Shown here: positions 15,001 through 23,626 of the stretch, one piece after another | How positions within the stretch are numbered: the first letter of the stretch is position 1 | How the letters are laid out: every line of letters begins with the position of its first letter | Source: Actinomycetota bacterium | GTDB taxonomy: Bacteria > Actinomycetota > Acidimicrobiia > Acidimicrobiales > JAHWLA01 | Direction: 5' to 3' | Length of the DNA stretch: 32,451 nt | Assembly (NCBI GenBank): GCA_019347595.1 | Contig: JAHWLA010000004.1 | Span: 1-32,451 of the forward strand | Position numbers and translations under genes: made by a program | Notes under the pieces: generated by a model | What the model was told of the DNA's origin: nothing | Database searches by the model: none | The model's input: the letters and a program-made list of their open reading frames with translations, nothing else

Positions 15001-15548
15001 ATCAGTTCCTCGAGGCGCAGTTGGAGGACGTGAAGTCGGGGCGGCGGGAGCTGTCGAAGGTGATCAAGGCCATCGACACCGAGATCGTGGAGGTGTTCGC
15101 CGCCGCCTTCGCCGACGTGGCCGACAACTTCGCCAAGCTGTTCACGACGCTCTTCCCGGGCGGCACCGGTCGCTTGAAGCTGACCGACCCCGACAACCTG
15201 CTGGAAACCGGGATCGAGGTCGAGGCCCGGCCCTCGGGCAAGAACGTGAAGAAGCTGTCGCTGCTGTCGGGCGGCGAGCGCTCGCTGACGGCGCTGGCGT
15301 TCCTGTTCGCCGTGTTCCGCAGCCGGCCGTCGCCGTTCTACCTGATGGACGAGGTCGAGGCAGCGTTGGACGACGTCAACCTGCACCGCTTCATCGACCT
15401 CATCAACGAGTTCCGCCAGGAGGCGCAGCTCCTGGTGGTGTCGCACCAGAAGCGGACGATGGAAGCGGCCGACTGCCTCTACGGGGTGACGATGGCGCCC
15501 GGCGGGTCGACCCGGGTGGTGAGCGAGAAGGTCGCCGCCGGCGCCTGA
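12063..15548 (+). CDS. smc: Chromosome segregation ATPase SMC
   Basis: An 1161-residue SMC protein that forms a homodimeric DNA-entrapping ring with ScpAB to compact and separate chromosomes. The N-terminal head has Walker A GPNGSGKSN (31-39), and the QQHVIVSQGQLAQIL Q-loop region follows. A long coiled coil leads to the hinge (about 500-600, starting ADVPGVVGTLLELVEVDEGW), then the return coiled coil. The C-terminal head has signature LSGGERSLTALAF (about 1067-1080) and Walker B LMDEVEAALDD (about 1094). All ATPase motifs are intact and length is normal. The hinge is followed by an Ala/Gly-rich region. The start is the GTG giving MFLKSLTLKGFKSF. Confidence 0.98.
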   Translation: MFLKSLTLKGFKSFADATSLEFEPGITVVVGPNGSGKSNIVDAVAWVLGAQGPRTVRSQKMEDVIFAGSAKRPALGRAEVGLTIDNSGGLLPIEFSEVTITRTLFRSGDSEYAINGVPCRLLDIQELLSDSGVGRQQHVIVSQGQLAQILDSRPEDRRLVIEEAAGVLKYRRRREKAQRRLEATEGNLLRLQDLLREVRRQLRPLERQADAARRHGSLVEELHGIRLFLAGREITTLTTRLESGSRSKAELARAEAEVRQALARLDADVAVAEAGVSSQGTDDLGDSLLRFEGLREKARGMSAVLAERHRSLQRELAASVDEGVIASLESDAAHLAAQLQSVETEAEALVPQHEDLAAAEASLHGERTTFDEEWGDESAPPVSSEAAQVRGELTALRSAAQRGRAEVGRMEARLAALQQKAERLDAEVARRRAEVAEADAAEQPLVAALEAGESARAAAEAAMAEADESLRAVEQERQTWAARAEALALALDEARARAGAERLADVPGVVGTLLELVEVDEGWEAAFEAAAGEAIAAVVVDGVETARAALTHLRDGNAGGAVLALDAVGFPASLALDAAAVGGEPVRSHVRSRLPSVDRLLDTLLGHAVVVDGGWERALDLALQHPGLVAVTRDGDRFAATGWRAGSGGSGATGAALDEARARAEEAVTRVAAARDHVAACRSALSAARATEADLAKQLDANDSRLTAAGDALQRLETERRDVAVEQETVEAHLGELSERVVREEARVAELDAMLPALEAEEAAGAERVMAMRAARSRLEERVAAVAALRRDLEVRAAGLDERRTLLSRRLAEVEERLHRNVSEREAAAARREGLETRAVATARLSAVVADRLAAVEGALAGLHEQRRQHNEKMRAALDRLEQLRRERSTAERQLAELRERAQRGELEEAEVRLRLESAVEALRRDFDCEPESAAKAECPALPEGVSASARVRELERELRLMGPINPLALEEFTALQERNQFLEAQLEDVKSGRRELSKVIKAIDTEIVEVFAAAFADVADNFAKLFTTLFPGGTGRLKLTDPDNLLETGIEVEARPSGKNVKKLSLLSGGERSLTALAFLFAVFRSRPSPFYLMDEVEAALDDVNLHRFIDLINEFRQEAQLLVVSHQKRTMEAADCLYGVTMAPGGSTRVVSEKVAAGA

Positions 15549-15563
15549 CCGCCGGCCCCCGAC

Positions 15564-15615
15564 CCTTCTCGTGTCGGAAATGCGCATGGGGGTGCGCATT
15601 TCCGACACGAGAAGG
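15564..15615. terminator. 23-bp perfect hairpin, likely smc terminator
   Basis: Arms 15564-15586 and 15593-15615 are perfectly complementary; the loop is TGGGGG. It begins 15 bases after the smc stop and ends 13 bases before the ftsY promoter motif. It is homologous to the hairpin at 18626-18677, with matching changes in both arms. Confidence 0.7.
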
Positions 15616-15628
15616 CGGCCGATCCTGA

Positions 15629-15651
15629 CTGTCACACCCCCTCGGTAGGCT
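15629..15651 (+). promoter_or_regulatory. RecA-NDp/PafBC-like promoter of ftsY
   Basis: CTGTCACAC-N8-TAGGCT, the same architecture as the comM promoter at 28037-28059. The N8 spacers are CCCCTCGG and CCCCTCGC. It resembles the published actinobacterial damage-promoter consensus TTGTCRGTG-N8-TAnnnT, differing at the last three bases of the -35 part. The ATG follows after 10 nt, so the leader is very short. Confidence 0.5.
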
Positions 15652-15661
15652 GCACGCCGCC

Positions 15662-16867
15662 ATGGAAATCGTCCTCGCCCTTTCCGTCCTCCTGCTGGTG
15701 GTGTCGCTGGTGGGCATCGCCGTCAGCCGCCGCCGCGGGCGCCGCCCCGACCTGGAGCCGCCCGCCACGGGGCCGGCCGTCGACGTCGCCGCCGACACCG
15801 ACCTCACGCCGGAGCAGGTGGCCGAGATCGAGGCGGCCCTGGCCGAGGCCGCGGTGGAGACCGCGGAAGAGACACCCGAGTTCCCGCTGGGCGCGCAACC
15901 CGTCGAGCTCGAGCCCGAGCCCGAGGTCGTCGAACCCGAGCCGGACGCCATCGACTTGCGAGCTCCGGTCAAGCCCCGGTTCCGCGACCGGCTGGGGAAG
16001 GCCCGCAGCCTGCTCGCCGGCTACATGGGGTCGGTGCTGTCGCGCTCCGGCATCGACGACGAGACGTGGGACGAGTTGGAGGAGGCGCTCATCCGGGCCG
16101 ACGTCGGCGTGGGGACGACCACAGCGGTCCTCGACGACCTGCGCGCCAAGGTGAAGGCCGACGGCATCACCGACTCGGCGGCGCTGGTCGACGCCTTGAA
16201 GGCCGATCTCAAGGCCCGGCTGGCCGAGGGCGACCGGTCGCTGCACTTCGAGGAGGGCGGCCCCAACGTATGGCTGTTCGTGGGGGTCAACGGCGTGGGC
16301 AAGACCACCACGATCGGCAAGGTCGGCCTGCGCGAGTCGAGCGGCGGGCGGCACGTTGTCATGGCGGCGGGCGACACCTTCCGGGCGGCGGCGGCGGAGC
16401 AGCTCGAGCTGTGGGCCAAGCGGGTCAACGCCGACCTGGTGCGGGGGGCTGAGGGCGCGGATCCCGGCTCGGTGGTCTTCGACGCCGTCGAGCGCGCCGC
16501 CGCCCGCGGCGCCGACCTGGTGCTGGCCGACACGGCGGGCCGCCTGCACACCAAGGTCAACCTCATGGAGGAGCTGAAGAAGGTGCGCCGCATCGCCGAA
16601 CGGCCGCCCGCCAAGCTCACCGAGGTGTTGCTGGTGCTCGACGCCACCACCGGCCAGAACGGCCTGGTGCAAGCCAAGGAGTTCACCGACGCCGTCGGCG
16701 TGACGGGTGTCGTGCTCACCAAGCTCGACGGCACGGCCAAGGGCGGCATCGCTCTGGCGATCCGCACCGAGCTCGGCCTGCCCATCAAGCTGGTAGGGCT
16801 GGGCGAGACGGCGGACGACCTCGTGGAGTTCGACCCCGACGAGTTCGTCGACGCGCTGTTCGAGTAG
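15662..16867 (+). CDS. ftsY: Signal recognition particle receptor FtsY
   Basis: A 401-residue SRP receptor GTPase that docks ribosome-SRP complexes at the membrane. An N-terminal membrane helix (residues 2-20, EIVLALSVLLLVVSLVGIA) and basic stop are followed by an acidic, Pro/Glu-rich linker (about 35-95). The NG domain follows, with P-loop GVNGVGKTTT (about 208-217), DTAGRLHTK, the TKLDGTAKGG motif and the closing GLGETADDLVEFDPDEFV. The membrane anchor is typical of actinobacterial FtsY. It starts at ATG close to a promoter with a damage-response-like motif. The next gene follows after 20 bases. Confidence 0.97.
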   Translation: MEIVLALSVLLLVVSLVGIAVSRRRGRRPDLEPPATGPAVDVAADTDLTPEQVAEIEAALAEAAVETAEETPEFPLGAQPVELEPEPEVVEPEPDAIDLRAPVKPRFRDRLGKARSLLAGYMGSVLSRSGIDDETWDELEEALIRADVGVGTTTAVLDDLRAKVKADGITDSAALVDALKADLKARLAEGDRSLHFEEGGPNVWLFVGVNGVGKTTTIGKVGLRESSGGRHVVMAAGDTFRAAAAEQLELWAKRVNADLVRGAEGADPGSVVFDAVERAAARGADLVLADTAGRLHTKVNLMEELKKVRRIAERPPAKLTEVLLVLDATTGQNGLVQAKEFTDAVGVTGVVLTKLDGTAKGGIALAIRTELGLPIKLVGLGETADDLVEFDPDEFVDALFE

Positions 16868-16887
16868 GGAACCAAGGGGGAGCCGGG

Positions 16888-18612
16888 ATGCGTCGAACGG
16901 ACATGCGCAATCGACTCGCCGCTCTCGCCGCCGTCTCCGCCTTTGCCGTCGGGCTCACCGCTGTGGCGCTGGTGGCCGCCCGGTCGGGCGGGGGAAGCGG
17001 GCTCCAGCGGCTGCCCAGCCTCGCCGGCGGCCGGGAGACGGCCGACATGGCGATGGCCGCAGGTGGCGGGTGGTCGCCTTCCGTCGAGTACGTGGTCGAG
17101 GGCGCGCTGCCTGCATTGCCCGGCACAGCTCCCGCGTTCCGCCTGCCCACCGACGCCGACCGTGGCGCCGTCCGCCGCCTCGCTGCGGCGCTGGGAATGA
17201 GCGGCACGGCGGTCAAGCAGCGCAGCAGCTACGTGGTCGACGACGCCGGCCGCCGCTTGACGGTGGAACTGGCGCCCGGCATGCCGTGGTACCTCTCGGC
17301 CGGCTGCCCGGACGCTCCGGTGTCGTCGCACGGCGAGGGCGTCACGGCCGCGGTGTGCACGGTGATGTCGACAGTGGTGGGGGAGCCGGCGGGGCCCGTC
17401 GCACGGCGAGCGCCCGCCGTCGGCTCCTCGTCGGCGGGCGGATCGAGCGGCTCGCCGTCCGGGTCGGCATCCGCATCGGGATCGCCCGAGGTGCGGTCGT
17501 CCGCGGTGCAACCGGCCCAGGATGCTCCGCTCCGGCCGCCCCCGGCGGAGAAGCCCGAGCCCTTGGTACGGGAGCCGCGACCGGCGCCCGACGTCCCGGC
17601 GCCGCCCGCCGACCTGCCGTCGAAGGAGGACGCCGACCGGCTCGCCCGCGCCCTATTCGAACGGTTGGGCCTCGGCACCGACACGCTGCGGCTCGAAGCG
17701 GGCACGTACTCGTGGGAGGCTTTCGTCTCGCCGCCCGTCGGCGGGCTGCCGGTGGTCGGCATGGACCACATCGTCTCCATCGGGCCCAAGGGCACGATCT
17801 CGGGCGGGCACGGCTACCTGCTCAAGGCCAAGCGCATCGGCGACTACCCGCTGGCCGGGGTGGATGTCGGCTTGGCCCGGTTGCGTGAGGGACGCGGCGT
17901 GGGGGCGAGGCCGATGGCCGACGCCGCTCTCGGCGCCATCGAGCCCTACTGCCCGGACACGGCCGACTGCGCGGCCCCGCCGCCGTCCGGCCCCGTCATC
18001 GTCACGATCACCGGCGTCCACCTCGGCCTGCAGCACGTGGCCGACGCCCTCGTGCCCGTGTACGTGTTCAAGACCGACCACGGCGGCGAGCTCGCCGTCC
18101 CCGCGGTGACCGACCGGTGGCTGGAGGAGACCAGCCCGACACGCGATGACGACGGCGAACCCGAGCCCGACATCGGACACAGCAGCGGGGCGTGCGGCGT
18201 GTCGGTGTCGGGACGAGGGGTGGACGCCGAGGGGGGCACCGACGACGTCAATGCGCCCCTGACCGTCGAGGTCTGTGTGGAGCCCGCCCGGGCCAAGGTG
18301 GGCGAGGAGGTCACCTTCACGGTGACGGTCAAGGACCCGGACGCCGAGATCTACGACGAGGTGTGCGCGGGGCCGTTGGTCGTCTTCGGCGACGAGGAGC
18401 TGGTGGCCCGCACAATGTGCGCCCACGCGTGCGACGCGGGCGGGCGAGCGCCCACCGTCACCGAGCGGAGAGCGGGCGAGCTGACCCGCACGTTCACCCA
18501 CGCCTACGCCAAGCCGGGCACGTATACGGCTCGCTTCGCCTACCGCTCGGAGCCGTGCTCGACGTGGTCGAGCTCCGGCCAGGGGACAGCCACGGTCGTC
18601 GTCGTCGGCTGA
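16888..18612 (+). CDS. Large exported protein of unknown function with PKD-like C-terminus
   Basis: A 574-residue protein with a good SD (AAGGGGGAG) before the ATG. A signal-anchor at about residues 10-32 is followed by an N-terminal domain that includes ALPGTAPAFRLPTDADRG and SSYVVDDAGRRLTVEL. A Ser/Gly/Pro-rich linker (about 170-245) precedes a second domain (LARALFERLGLGTDTLRLEA, GHGYLLKAKRIGDYPLAGV). The C-terminus (about 465-574) is beta-rich, with VGEEVTFTVTVKDPDAE and FTHAYAKPGTYTARFAYR, as in PKD/Ig-like domains, and has several Cys likely to form disulfides. I recognise no enzyme motif. It lies between ftsY and ffh without its own obvious promoter. Extracytoplasmic location is a confident inference; function is not known. 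Confidence 0.75.
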   Translation: MRRTDMRNRLAALAAVSAFAVGLTAVALVAARSGGGSGLQRLPSLAGGRETADMAMAAGGGWSPSVEYVVEGALPALPGTAPAFRLPTDADRGAVRRLAAALGMSGTAVKQRSSYVVDDAGRRLTVELAPGMPWYLSAGCPDAPVSSHGEGVTAAVCTVMSTVVGEPAGPVARRAPAVGSSSAGGSSGSPSGSASASGSPEVRSSAVQPAQDAPLRPPPAEKPEPLVREPRPAPDVPAPPADLPSKEDADRLARALFERLGLGTDTLRLEAGTYSWEAFVSPPVGGLPVVGMDHIVSIGPKGTISGGHGYLLKAKRIGDYPLAGVDVGLARLREGRGVGARPMADAALGAIEPYCPDTADCAAPPPSGPVIVTITGVHLGLQHVADALVPVYVFKTDHGGELAVPAVTDRWLEETSPTRDDDGEPEPDIGHSSGACGVSVSGRGVDAEGGTDDVNAPLTVEVCVEPARAKVGEEVTFTVTVKDPDAEIYDEVCAGPLVVFGDEELVARTMCAHACDAGGRAPTVTERRAGELTRTFTHAYAKPGTYTARFAYRSEPCSTWSSSGQGTATVVVVG

Positions 18613-18625
18613 GCCCCCTCCCCCC

Positions 18626-18677
18626 CGATCTCGTTGCGGAAGTGCGCACGGGGGCGCGCACTTCCGCAACGAGATCG
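18626..18677. terminator. 22-bp perfect hairpin, likely terminator
   Basis: Arms 18626-18647 and 18656-18677 are perfectly complementary around an ACGGGGGC loop. It lies 13 bases after the exported-protein stop. It is related to the hairpin after smc: about 22 of 26 left-arm and loop positions match, and the right arm carries the compensating bases. Confidence 0.7.
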
Positions 18678-18716
18678 CTTGTGAGCAGCGCTTTCGAGCG
18701 TGCGGGGGCCGTCAAC

Positions 18717-18722
18717 TACCCT
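18717..18722 (+). promoter_or_regulatory. -10 box TACCCT for ffh
   Basis: TACCCT is 10 nt before the ffh ATG, giving a leader of about three bases. A weak -35-like TTCGAG occurs 18 nt upstream of it. Confidence 0.45.
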
Positions 18723-18732
18723 GGCTCTCCGC

Positions 18733-20073
<1,341 letters not shown>

Positions 20074-20091
20074 ACAGGAAGAGACGCCACC

Positions 20092-20349
20092 GTGGCAGTA
20101 AAGCTCCGCCTCATGCGGATGGGCAAGAAGAAGCAGCCGACCTACCGGGTCGTGGCGGCCGACAGCCGCTCGCCTCGCAACGGCCGGTTCATCGAGATCA
20201 TCGGGACCTACGAGCCCCGCCTGGAGCCGTCGGGCGTGAAGATCGACAACGACAAGGCGGTCGGCTGGCTCCAGAAGGGCGCCCAGCCCACCGAGACGGT
20301 GGCGAAGCTGCTCAAGATCTCCGGCGCCTGGGAGCAGTTCAAGCCGTGA
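20092..20349 (+). CDS. rpsP: 30S ribosomal protein bS16
   Basis: An 85-residue ribosomal protein with the family opening [19 protein letters not shown] and the conserved [19 protein letters not shown] and GTYEP. It starts at GTG behind AGGAAGA, about 9-10 bases away. The stop is overlapped by the GTG of the KH-domain gene. It is the first gene of the rpsP-khpA-rimM-trmD-rplS cluster common across bacteria. Confidence 0.98.
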   Translation: MAVKLRLMRMGKKKQPTYRVVAADSRSPRNGRFIEIIGTYEPRLEPSGVKIDNDKAVGWLQKGAQPTETVAKLLKISGAWEQFKP

Positions 20350-20681
20350 GCGACGAGCCCGTCGACGATGTCGAATACGAAGACGGCGACGTGAACCAGG
20401 TCGACGCCCACTACGAAGAAGGCGACGCCAATCAGGTGGAGGGCGGGACGGCCAAGCGGGTGCTGGAGTACGTCGCCCGCCAAATCGTGGACGACCCCGA
20501 CTCCGTCGTGGTCGAGCAGGAGCCGGGCCGCCGTGGCGTGTCGCTCCGCTTGCACGTGGCCCCCGACGACATGGGCAAGATCATCGGCAAGCGAGGCCGG
20601 GTGGCGCAGTCGATTCGCACGGTGGTGCGTGCGGCCGGTGCCCGTGACGGCAGCGAGGCCGCCGTCGACATCGTCGACTGA
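20346..20681 (+). CDS. khpA: KH-domain RNA-binding protein KhpA with acidic N-terminal extension
   Basis: A 111-residue protein. The C-terminal 75 residues are a KhpA/YlqC KH domain with the GxxG loop GKRG (81-84) inside [19 protein letters not shown], which binds single-stranded RNA and partners KhpB in other bacteria. The first 34 residues are extra for the family. They are very acidic and contain an imperfect duplication, EDGDVNQV (12-19) and EEGDANQV (24-31). The GTG overlaps the rpsP stop (GTGA), and rimM starts 4 bases after the stop. Confidence 0.92.
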   Translation: MSDEPVDDVEYEDGDVNQVDAHYEEGDANQVEGGTAKRVLEYVARQIVDDPDSVVVEQEPGRRGVSLRLHVAPDDMGKIIGKRGRVAQSIRTVVRAAGARDGSEAAVDIVD

Positions 20682-20685
20682 CGCC

Positions 20686-21138
20686 GTGCTCGAAGTAGGC
20701 CGAGTGGTGAAGCCCCACGGCCTGCGCGGCGAGGTGGTGGTCGAGCTGTTCACCAATCGCAGCGAGCGGATGGACCCCGGGACCGTCCTGTCCGCCCCCG
20801 GCCGCTCGCTCACCATCGAACGCTCGTCTCCTCACCTGGGCCGGTGGATCGTCACCTTCGAAGGCGTCCTGTCACGCGAGGACGCCGACGCCCTGCGGGG
20901 CACCGTGCTGTCGGCCGAGCCGCTCGACGACCCGGACGAGCTGTGGGTGCACGAGCTCATCGGCGCCGAGGTCGTCGGCGTCGACGATCGGTCGTACGGG
21001 GCGGTCACCGCCGTCGAGGCCAACCCGGCCAGCGATCTGTTGGTGCTCGAAGGCGGCGGACTGGTGCCGCTGCGCTTCGTCGTCTCGCACGGCGACGGGC
21101 GCATCGTGATCGACCCGCCGGAGGGGTTGCTCGACTAG
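20686..21138 (+). CDS. rimM: Ribosome maturation factor RimM
   Basis: A 150-residue 30S-assembly factor that binds uS19 during maturation of the 16S 3' domain. The N-terminal barrel opens with LEVGRVVKPHGLRGEVVVEL, and the PRC-barrel half contains DELWVHELIGAEVVGVD and LLVLEGGGLVPLRFV. It is slightly short for the family. The GTG start is four bases after khpA. The stop TAG is part of CTAG, whose reverse strand supplies the stop of the opposing reductase gene, so the two genes overlap tail to tail by four bases. Confidence 0.95.
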   Translation: MLEVGRVVKPHGLRGEVVVELFTNRSERMDPGTVLSAPGRSLTIERSSPHLGRWIVTFEGVLSREDADALRGTVLSAEPLDDPDELWVHELIGAEVVGVDDRSYGAVTAVEANPASDLLVLEGGGLVPLRFVVSHGDGRIVIDPPEGLLD

Positions 21139-21473
21139 CTGCCGGGCAGGTCGAGGGCGACGACGAGCGAGCGCCCGCCCCAGTCGGCCAGTTCGCCGGC
21201 GCGGTCGTACTTCTCGACCAACAGCCTGCGGGCCAGCCCGTCCTCGGCCGGGTCGTCGACCAGCCGGAAGCGGGCGGGGTACGTCACGTCGCCGACGCGG
21301 ACGGTGACCTCCGGGCGGGCTTGCCCGTTGCGCACCCAGTCGGCGCCGTCGCCGCCGCCGGAGAGCAGGTAGAGCGTCGGCGCGTCGCCGTCCCGGCCGA
21401 ACCAGATCTCGACGGTGTGGGGGTTGCCGGTGCGTCGGCCGGTCGTGGTCAGGTAACAGAACGGCTCGGCCAT
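21135..21473 (-). CDS. DDN-like (F420-dependent nitroreductase family) flavin/deazaflavin reductase
   Basis: A 112-residue split-barrel protein. The opening FCYLTTTGRRTGNPHTVEIWF is the hallmark of the deazaflavin-dependent nitroreductase/FDOR family, followed by GADWVRNGQARPEVTVRVGD, the cofactor-binding region. Family members use F420H2 or FMN to reduce quinones or nitro compounds. It is short, with no membrane-interacting N-terminal helix. The start is placed at ATG 21473; an ATG at 21494 would add seven residues and overlap the divergent gene. It lies antiparallel inside the rimM-trmD interval. Confidence 0.82.
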   Translation of the reverse strand: MAEPFCYLTTTGRRTGNPHTVEIWFGRDGDAPTLYLLSGGGDGADWVRNGQARPEVTVRVGDVTYPARFRLVDDPAEDGLARRLLVEKYDRAGELADWGGRSLVVALDLPGS

Positions 21474-21478
21474 CGCTG

Positions 21479-21484
21479 TACGGT
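21479..21484 (+). promoter_or_regulatory. -10 box TACGGT for the quinone oxidoreductase-trmD unit
   Basis: TACGGT is 8 nt before ATG 21493, consistent with a leaderless transcript. It sits in the 19-base divergent gap with the reductase gene. trmD, rplS and lepB follow with overlaps, so this promoter could drive them too. Confidence 0.5.
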
Positions 21485-21492
21485 CTAGCGCC

Positions 21493-22482
21493 ATGCGAGC
21501 GTGGCAGGTGCACGAGCTGGGCGAACCTTCGGACGTCATGCGGTTGGTCGACGTCCCGTCGCCGTCGCCGCCTCCCGGCTCGGTGGTCGTCGAGGTCGCC
21601 GCTGCGGGCCTCAACTTCCCGGACATCCTGCTGTGCCGCGGTGAGTACCAGGAGAAGCCCGCGCTGCCGTTCACACCCGGGGGCGAGCTGGCGGGCACGG
21701 TCGTCGAGGTCGGCGAGGGCGTCGACACCCTGCGACCGGGAGACCGCGTGCTCGGGTCGCCGACGGTGGGCCCCGGCGCCTTGGCCGAGCGGACGATCGC
21801 CCCGGCCGCCGGGCTCTACGCCGTCCCCGACGGCATGTCGTGGTCGGCCGCCGCTGCGCTGCACGTGACGTACCAGACCGGCTGGGTGGCGCTGCACACC
21901 CGTGCGGGCATCCGGGCGGGCGAGACGCTCCTCGTCCACGCCGGTGCAGGCGGCGTCGGGTCGGCCGCCATCCAACTGGGCAAAGCCGCAGGCGCCCGGG
22001 TGGTGGCAACGGCGGGCGGAGCCGACAAGGTGAAGATCCTCCACGAGCTGGGGGTCGACCTCGCCGTCGACTACACCGACGAAGACTTCGTCGAGCGGAT
22101 GAAGGAGTTCACCGACGGGGCGGGCGCCGATGTGATCTACGACCCGGTGGGCGGCGACGTGTTCGACCGCTCCACGAAGTGCATCGCCTTCGAGGGCCGG
22201 CTGTTGGTCATCGGCTTCACGTCGGGTCGGATCCCCGCCGCTCGCGCCAACCACGTCCTGGTGAAGAACTACTCGGTGGTCGGCGTGCATCTGGGGCTCT
22301 ACCGCCGGAAGCACCCCGAGGTGCCCCGCACCGCGCACGCCGAGCTGACGCGTCTCTACGCCGAAGGCCTGATCGACCCGTTGGTGTCGCAGGTGGTGCC
22401 GCTCGCACAAGCGCCCGCCGCCCTCACGTCGCTCGGGTCGCGGGGCACCTACGGCAAGGTGGTCGTGGACGTCGCCACGTGA
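21493..22482 (+). CDS. NADPH:quinone oxidoreductase-like MDR family protein
   Basis: A 329-residue zinc-independent medium-chain dehydrogenase/reductase. The N-terminal GroES-like domain contains AAAGLNFPDILLCRGEYQ and FTPGGELAGTVVEVGEGV. The Rossmann fold has the nucleotide-binding HAGAGGVGSAAIQLGKAAGA, then GADVIYDPVGGDVFD. Such enzymes reduce quinones or enone substrates with NADPH; the actual substrate is unknown. The stop overlaps the trmD GTG by four bases, so this enzyme gene is embedded in the rRNA/tRNA-processing operon. Confidence 0.93.
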   Translation: MRAWQVHELGEPSDVMRLVDVPSPSPPPGSVVVEVAAAGLNFPDILLCRGEYQEKPALPFTPGGELAGTVVEVGEGVDTLRPGDRVLGSPTVGPGALAERTIAPAAGLYAVPDGMSWSAAAALHVTYQTGWVALHTRAGIRAGETLLVHAGAGGVGSAAIQLGKAAGARVVATAGGADKVKILHELGVDLAVDYTDEDFVERMKEFTDGAGADVIYDPVGGDVFDRSTKCIAFEGRLLVIGFTSGRIPAARANHVLVKNYSVVGVHLGLYRRKHPEVPRTAHAELTRLYAEGLIDPLVSQVVPLAQAPAALTSLGSRGTYGKVVVDVAT

Positions 22483-23279
22483 GCGAGGCGAACGACGCAC
22501 CGGTCGGCGCGCTGCGCATCGATGTGTTCACCATCTTCCCGGCCGTGGTCGAGGGGTTCCTTTCGGAGAGCCTGATCGGCAAGGCCAGGCGAGCGCGGCT
22601 GCTCGACCTGCGCGTGCACGACCTGCGTTCGACGGCTGTCGATCCTCACCGCTCGGTCGACGACGCCCCCTTCGGCGGCGGAGCCGGGATGGTGTTGGCT
22701 CCGGAGCCCATCTTCGGCGCCGTCGAGAAGGTGCAACCGCCTCGGCCGTTGCTGCTGCTCGGCCCGGGCGGGCGGCGGTTCACCCAGGCGGTCGCCCGCG
22801 ACCTGGCTGCGGGCCGGCCCGGTTTCTCGCTGCTGTGCGGGCGCTACGAGGGGGTCGACCAGCGGGTCGTCGACCATCTGGTCGACGACGAGCTGTCGAT
22901 CGGCGACTACGTGCTGGCCGGTGGCGAGGCGGCCTCGCTCGTGGTGATCGAGGCGGTGGCACGGCTGGTGCCCGGCGTGATGGGCAACGAGGCGTCGGCC
23001 CACGACGAGTCGTTCAGCGACGGGCTGCTCGAGTACCCGCACTACACGAGGCCCGCCGACTTCCGTGGATGGGGCGTCCCGGACGTCCTGCGCTCGGGTG
23101 ACCACGGCCGCATCGCCCGGTGGCGCCGGGCCCAATCGTTGCGCCGGACGCTGGCCCGCAGGCCCGATCTCATCGAGGCTCGCGGCGGCCTGCGGGACGA
23201 CGAGGTGCGCCTGCTCCGGGAGCACGGCTATTCTGAGTCGTCCCCCGGGAACATCACCGAGGAGCCTCCCGCGCCATGA
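22479..23279 (+). CDS. trmD: tRNA (guanine37-N1)-methyltransferase
   Basis: A 266-residue SPOUT methyltransferase that makes m1G37 next to the anticodon, preventing frameshifts. Signatures are [47 protein letters not shown] and [13 protein letters not shown], the knotted SAM site. The C-terminal domain has [22 protein letters not shown]. The GTG start overlaps the oxidoreductase stop and gives about 10 extra N-terminal residues. rplS begins within the last codon (ATGA). Confidence 0.97.
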   Translation: MSEANDAPVGALRIDVFTIFPAVVEGFLSESLIGKARRARLLDLRVHDLRSTAVDPHRSVDDAPFGGGAGMVLAPEPIFGAVEKVQPPRPLLLLGPGGRRFTQAVARDLAAGRPGFSLLCGRYEGVDQRVVDHLVDDELSIGDYVLAGGEAASLVVIEAVARLVPGVMGNEASAHDESFSDGLLEYPHYTRPADFRGWGVPDVLRSGDHGRIARWRRAQSLRRTLARRPDLIEARGGLRDDEVRLLREHGYSESSPGNITEEPPAP

Positions 23280-23626
23280 ACCCCACCGATCTGGTCGACC
23301 GCAGCAGCTTGCGCGACGACGTGCCCGCCTTCTCGCCGGGCGACCACCTCAAGGTCCACGTACGCGTGGTCGAGGGCAACCGCGAGCGCGTCCAGGTGTT
23401 CCAGGGTGACGTCATCCGTCGCCAGGGTTCCGGGGTGCGCGAGACGTTCACCGTCCGCAAGGTGAGCTTCGGCGTGGGCGTGGAGCGCACGTTCCCCGTG
23501 CACTCGCCGATCATCGCCAAGATCGAGGTCGTGCGGCGGGGCGACGTCCGCCGGGCGAAGCTCTATTACCTGCGCGACCTGCAGGGGAAGGCAGCGAAGA
23601 TCAAGGAGAAGCGGGCGGCGCGGTGA
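23276..23626 (+). CDS. rplS: 50S ribosomal protein bL19
   Basis: A 116-residue ribosomal protein at the 30S-50S interface. Recognisable blocks are [43 protein letters not shown] and [23 protein letters not shown], ending [20 protein letters not shown]. Start and stop overlap trmD and lepB respectively by four bases, so translation of all three is coupled. Confidence 0.98.
   Translation: MNPTDLVDRSSLRDDVPAFSPGDHLKVHVRVVEGNRERVQVFQGDVIRRQGSGVRETFTVRKVSFGVGVERTFPVHSPIIAKIEVVRRGDVRRAKLYYLRDLQGKAAKIKEKRAAR

Noticed and set aside
11670-15635. A 1321-codon open frame antisense to smc
   Set aside because: High GC leaves few stop codons; the opposite strand encodes a complete SMC with all motifs. 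The antisense product has no recognisable domain.
21479-21484. A mirrored pair of leaderless promoters between the reductase and quinone oxidoreductase genes, like that at 25291-25313
   Set aside because: Only the plus-strand -10 has proper spacing. The minus-strand TACAGC is one base from the ATG and lacks the final T.
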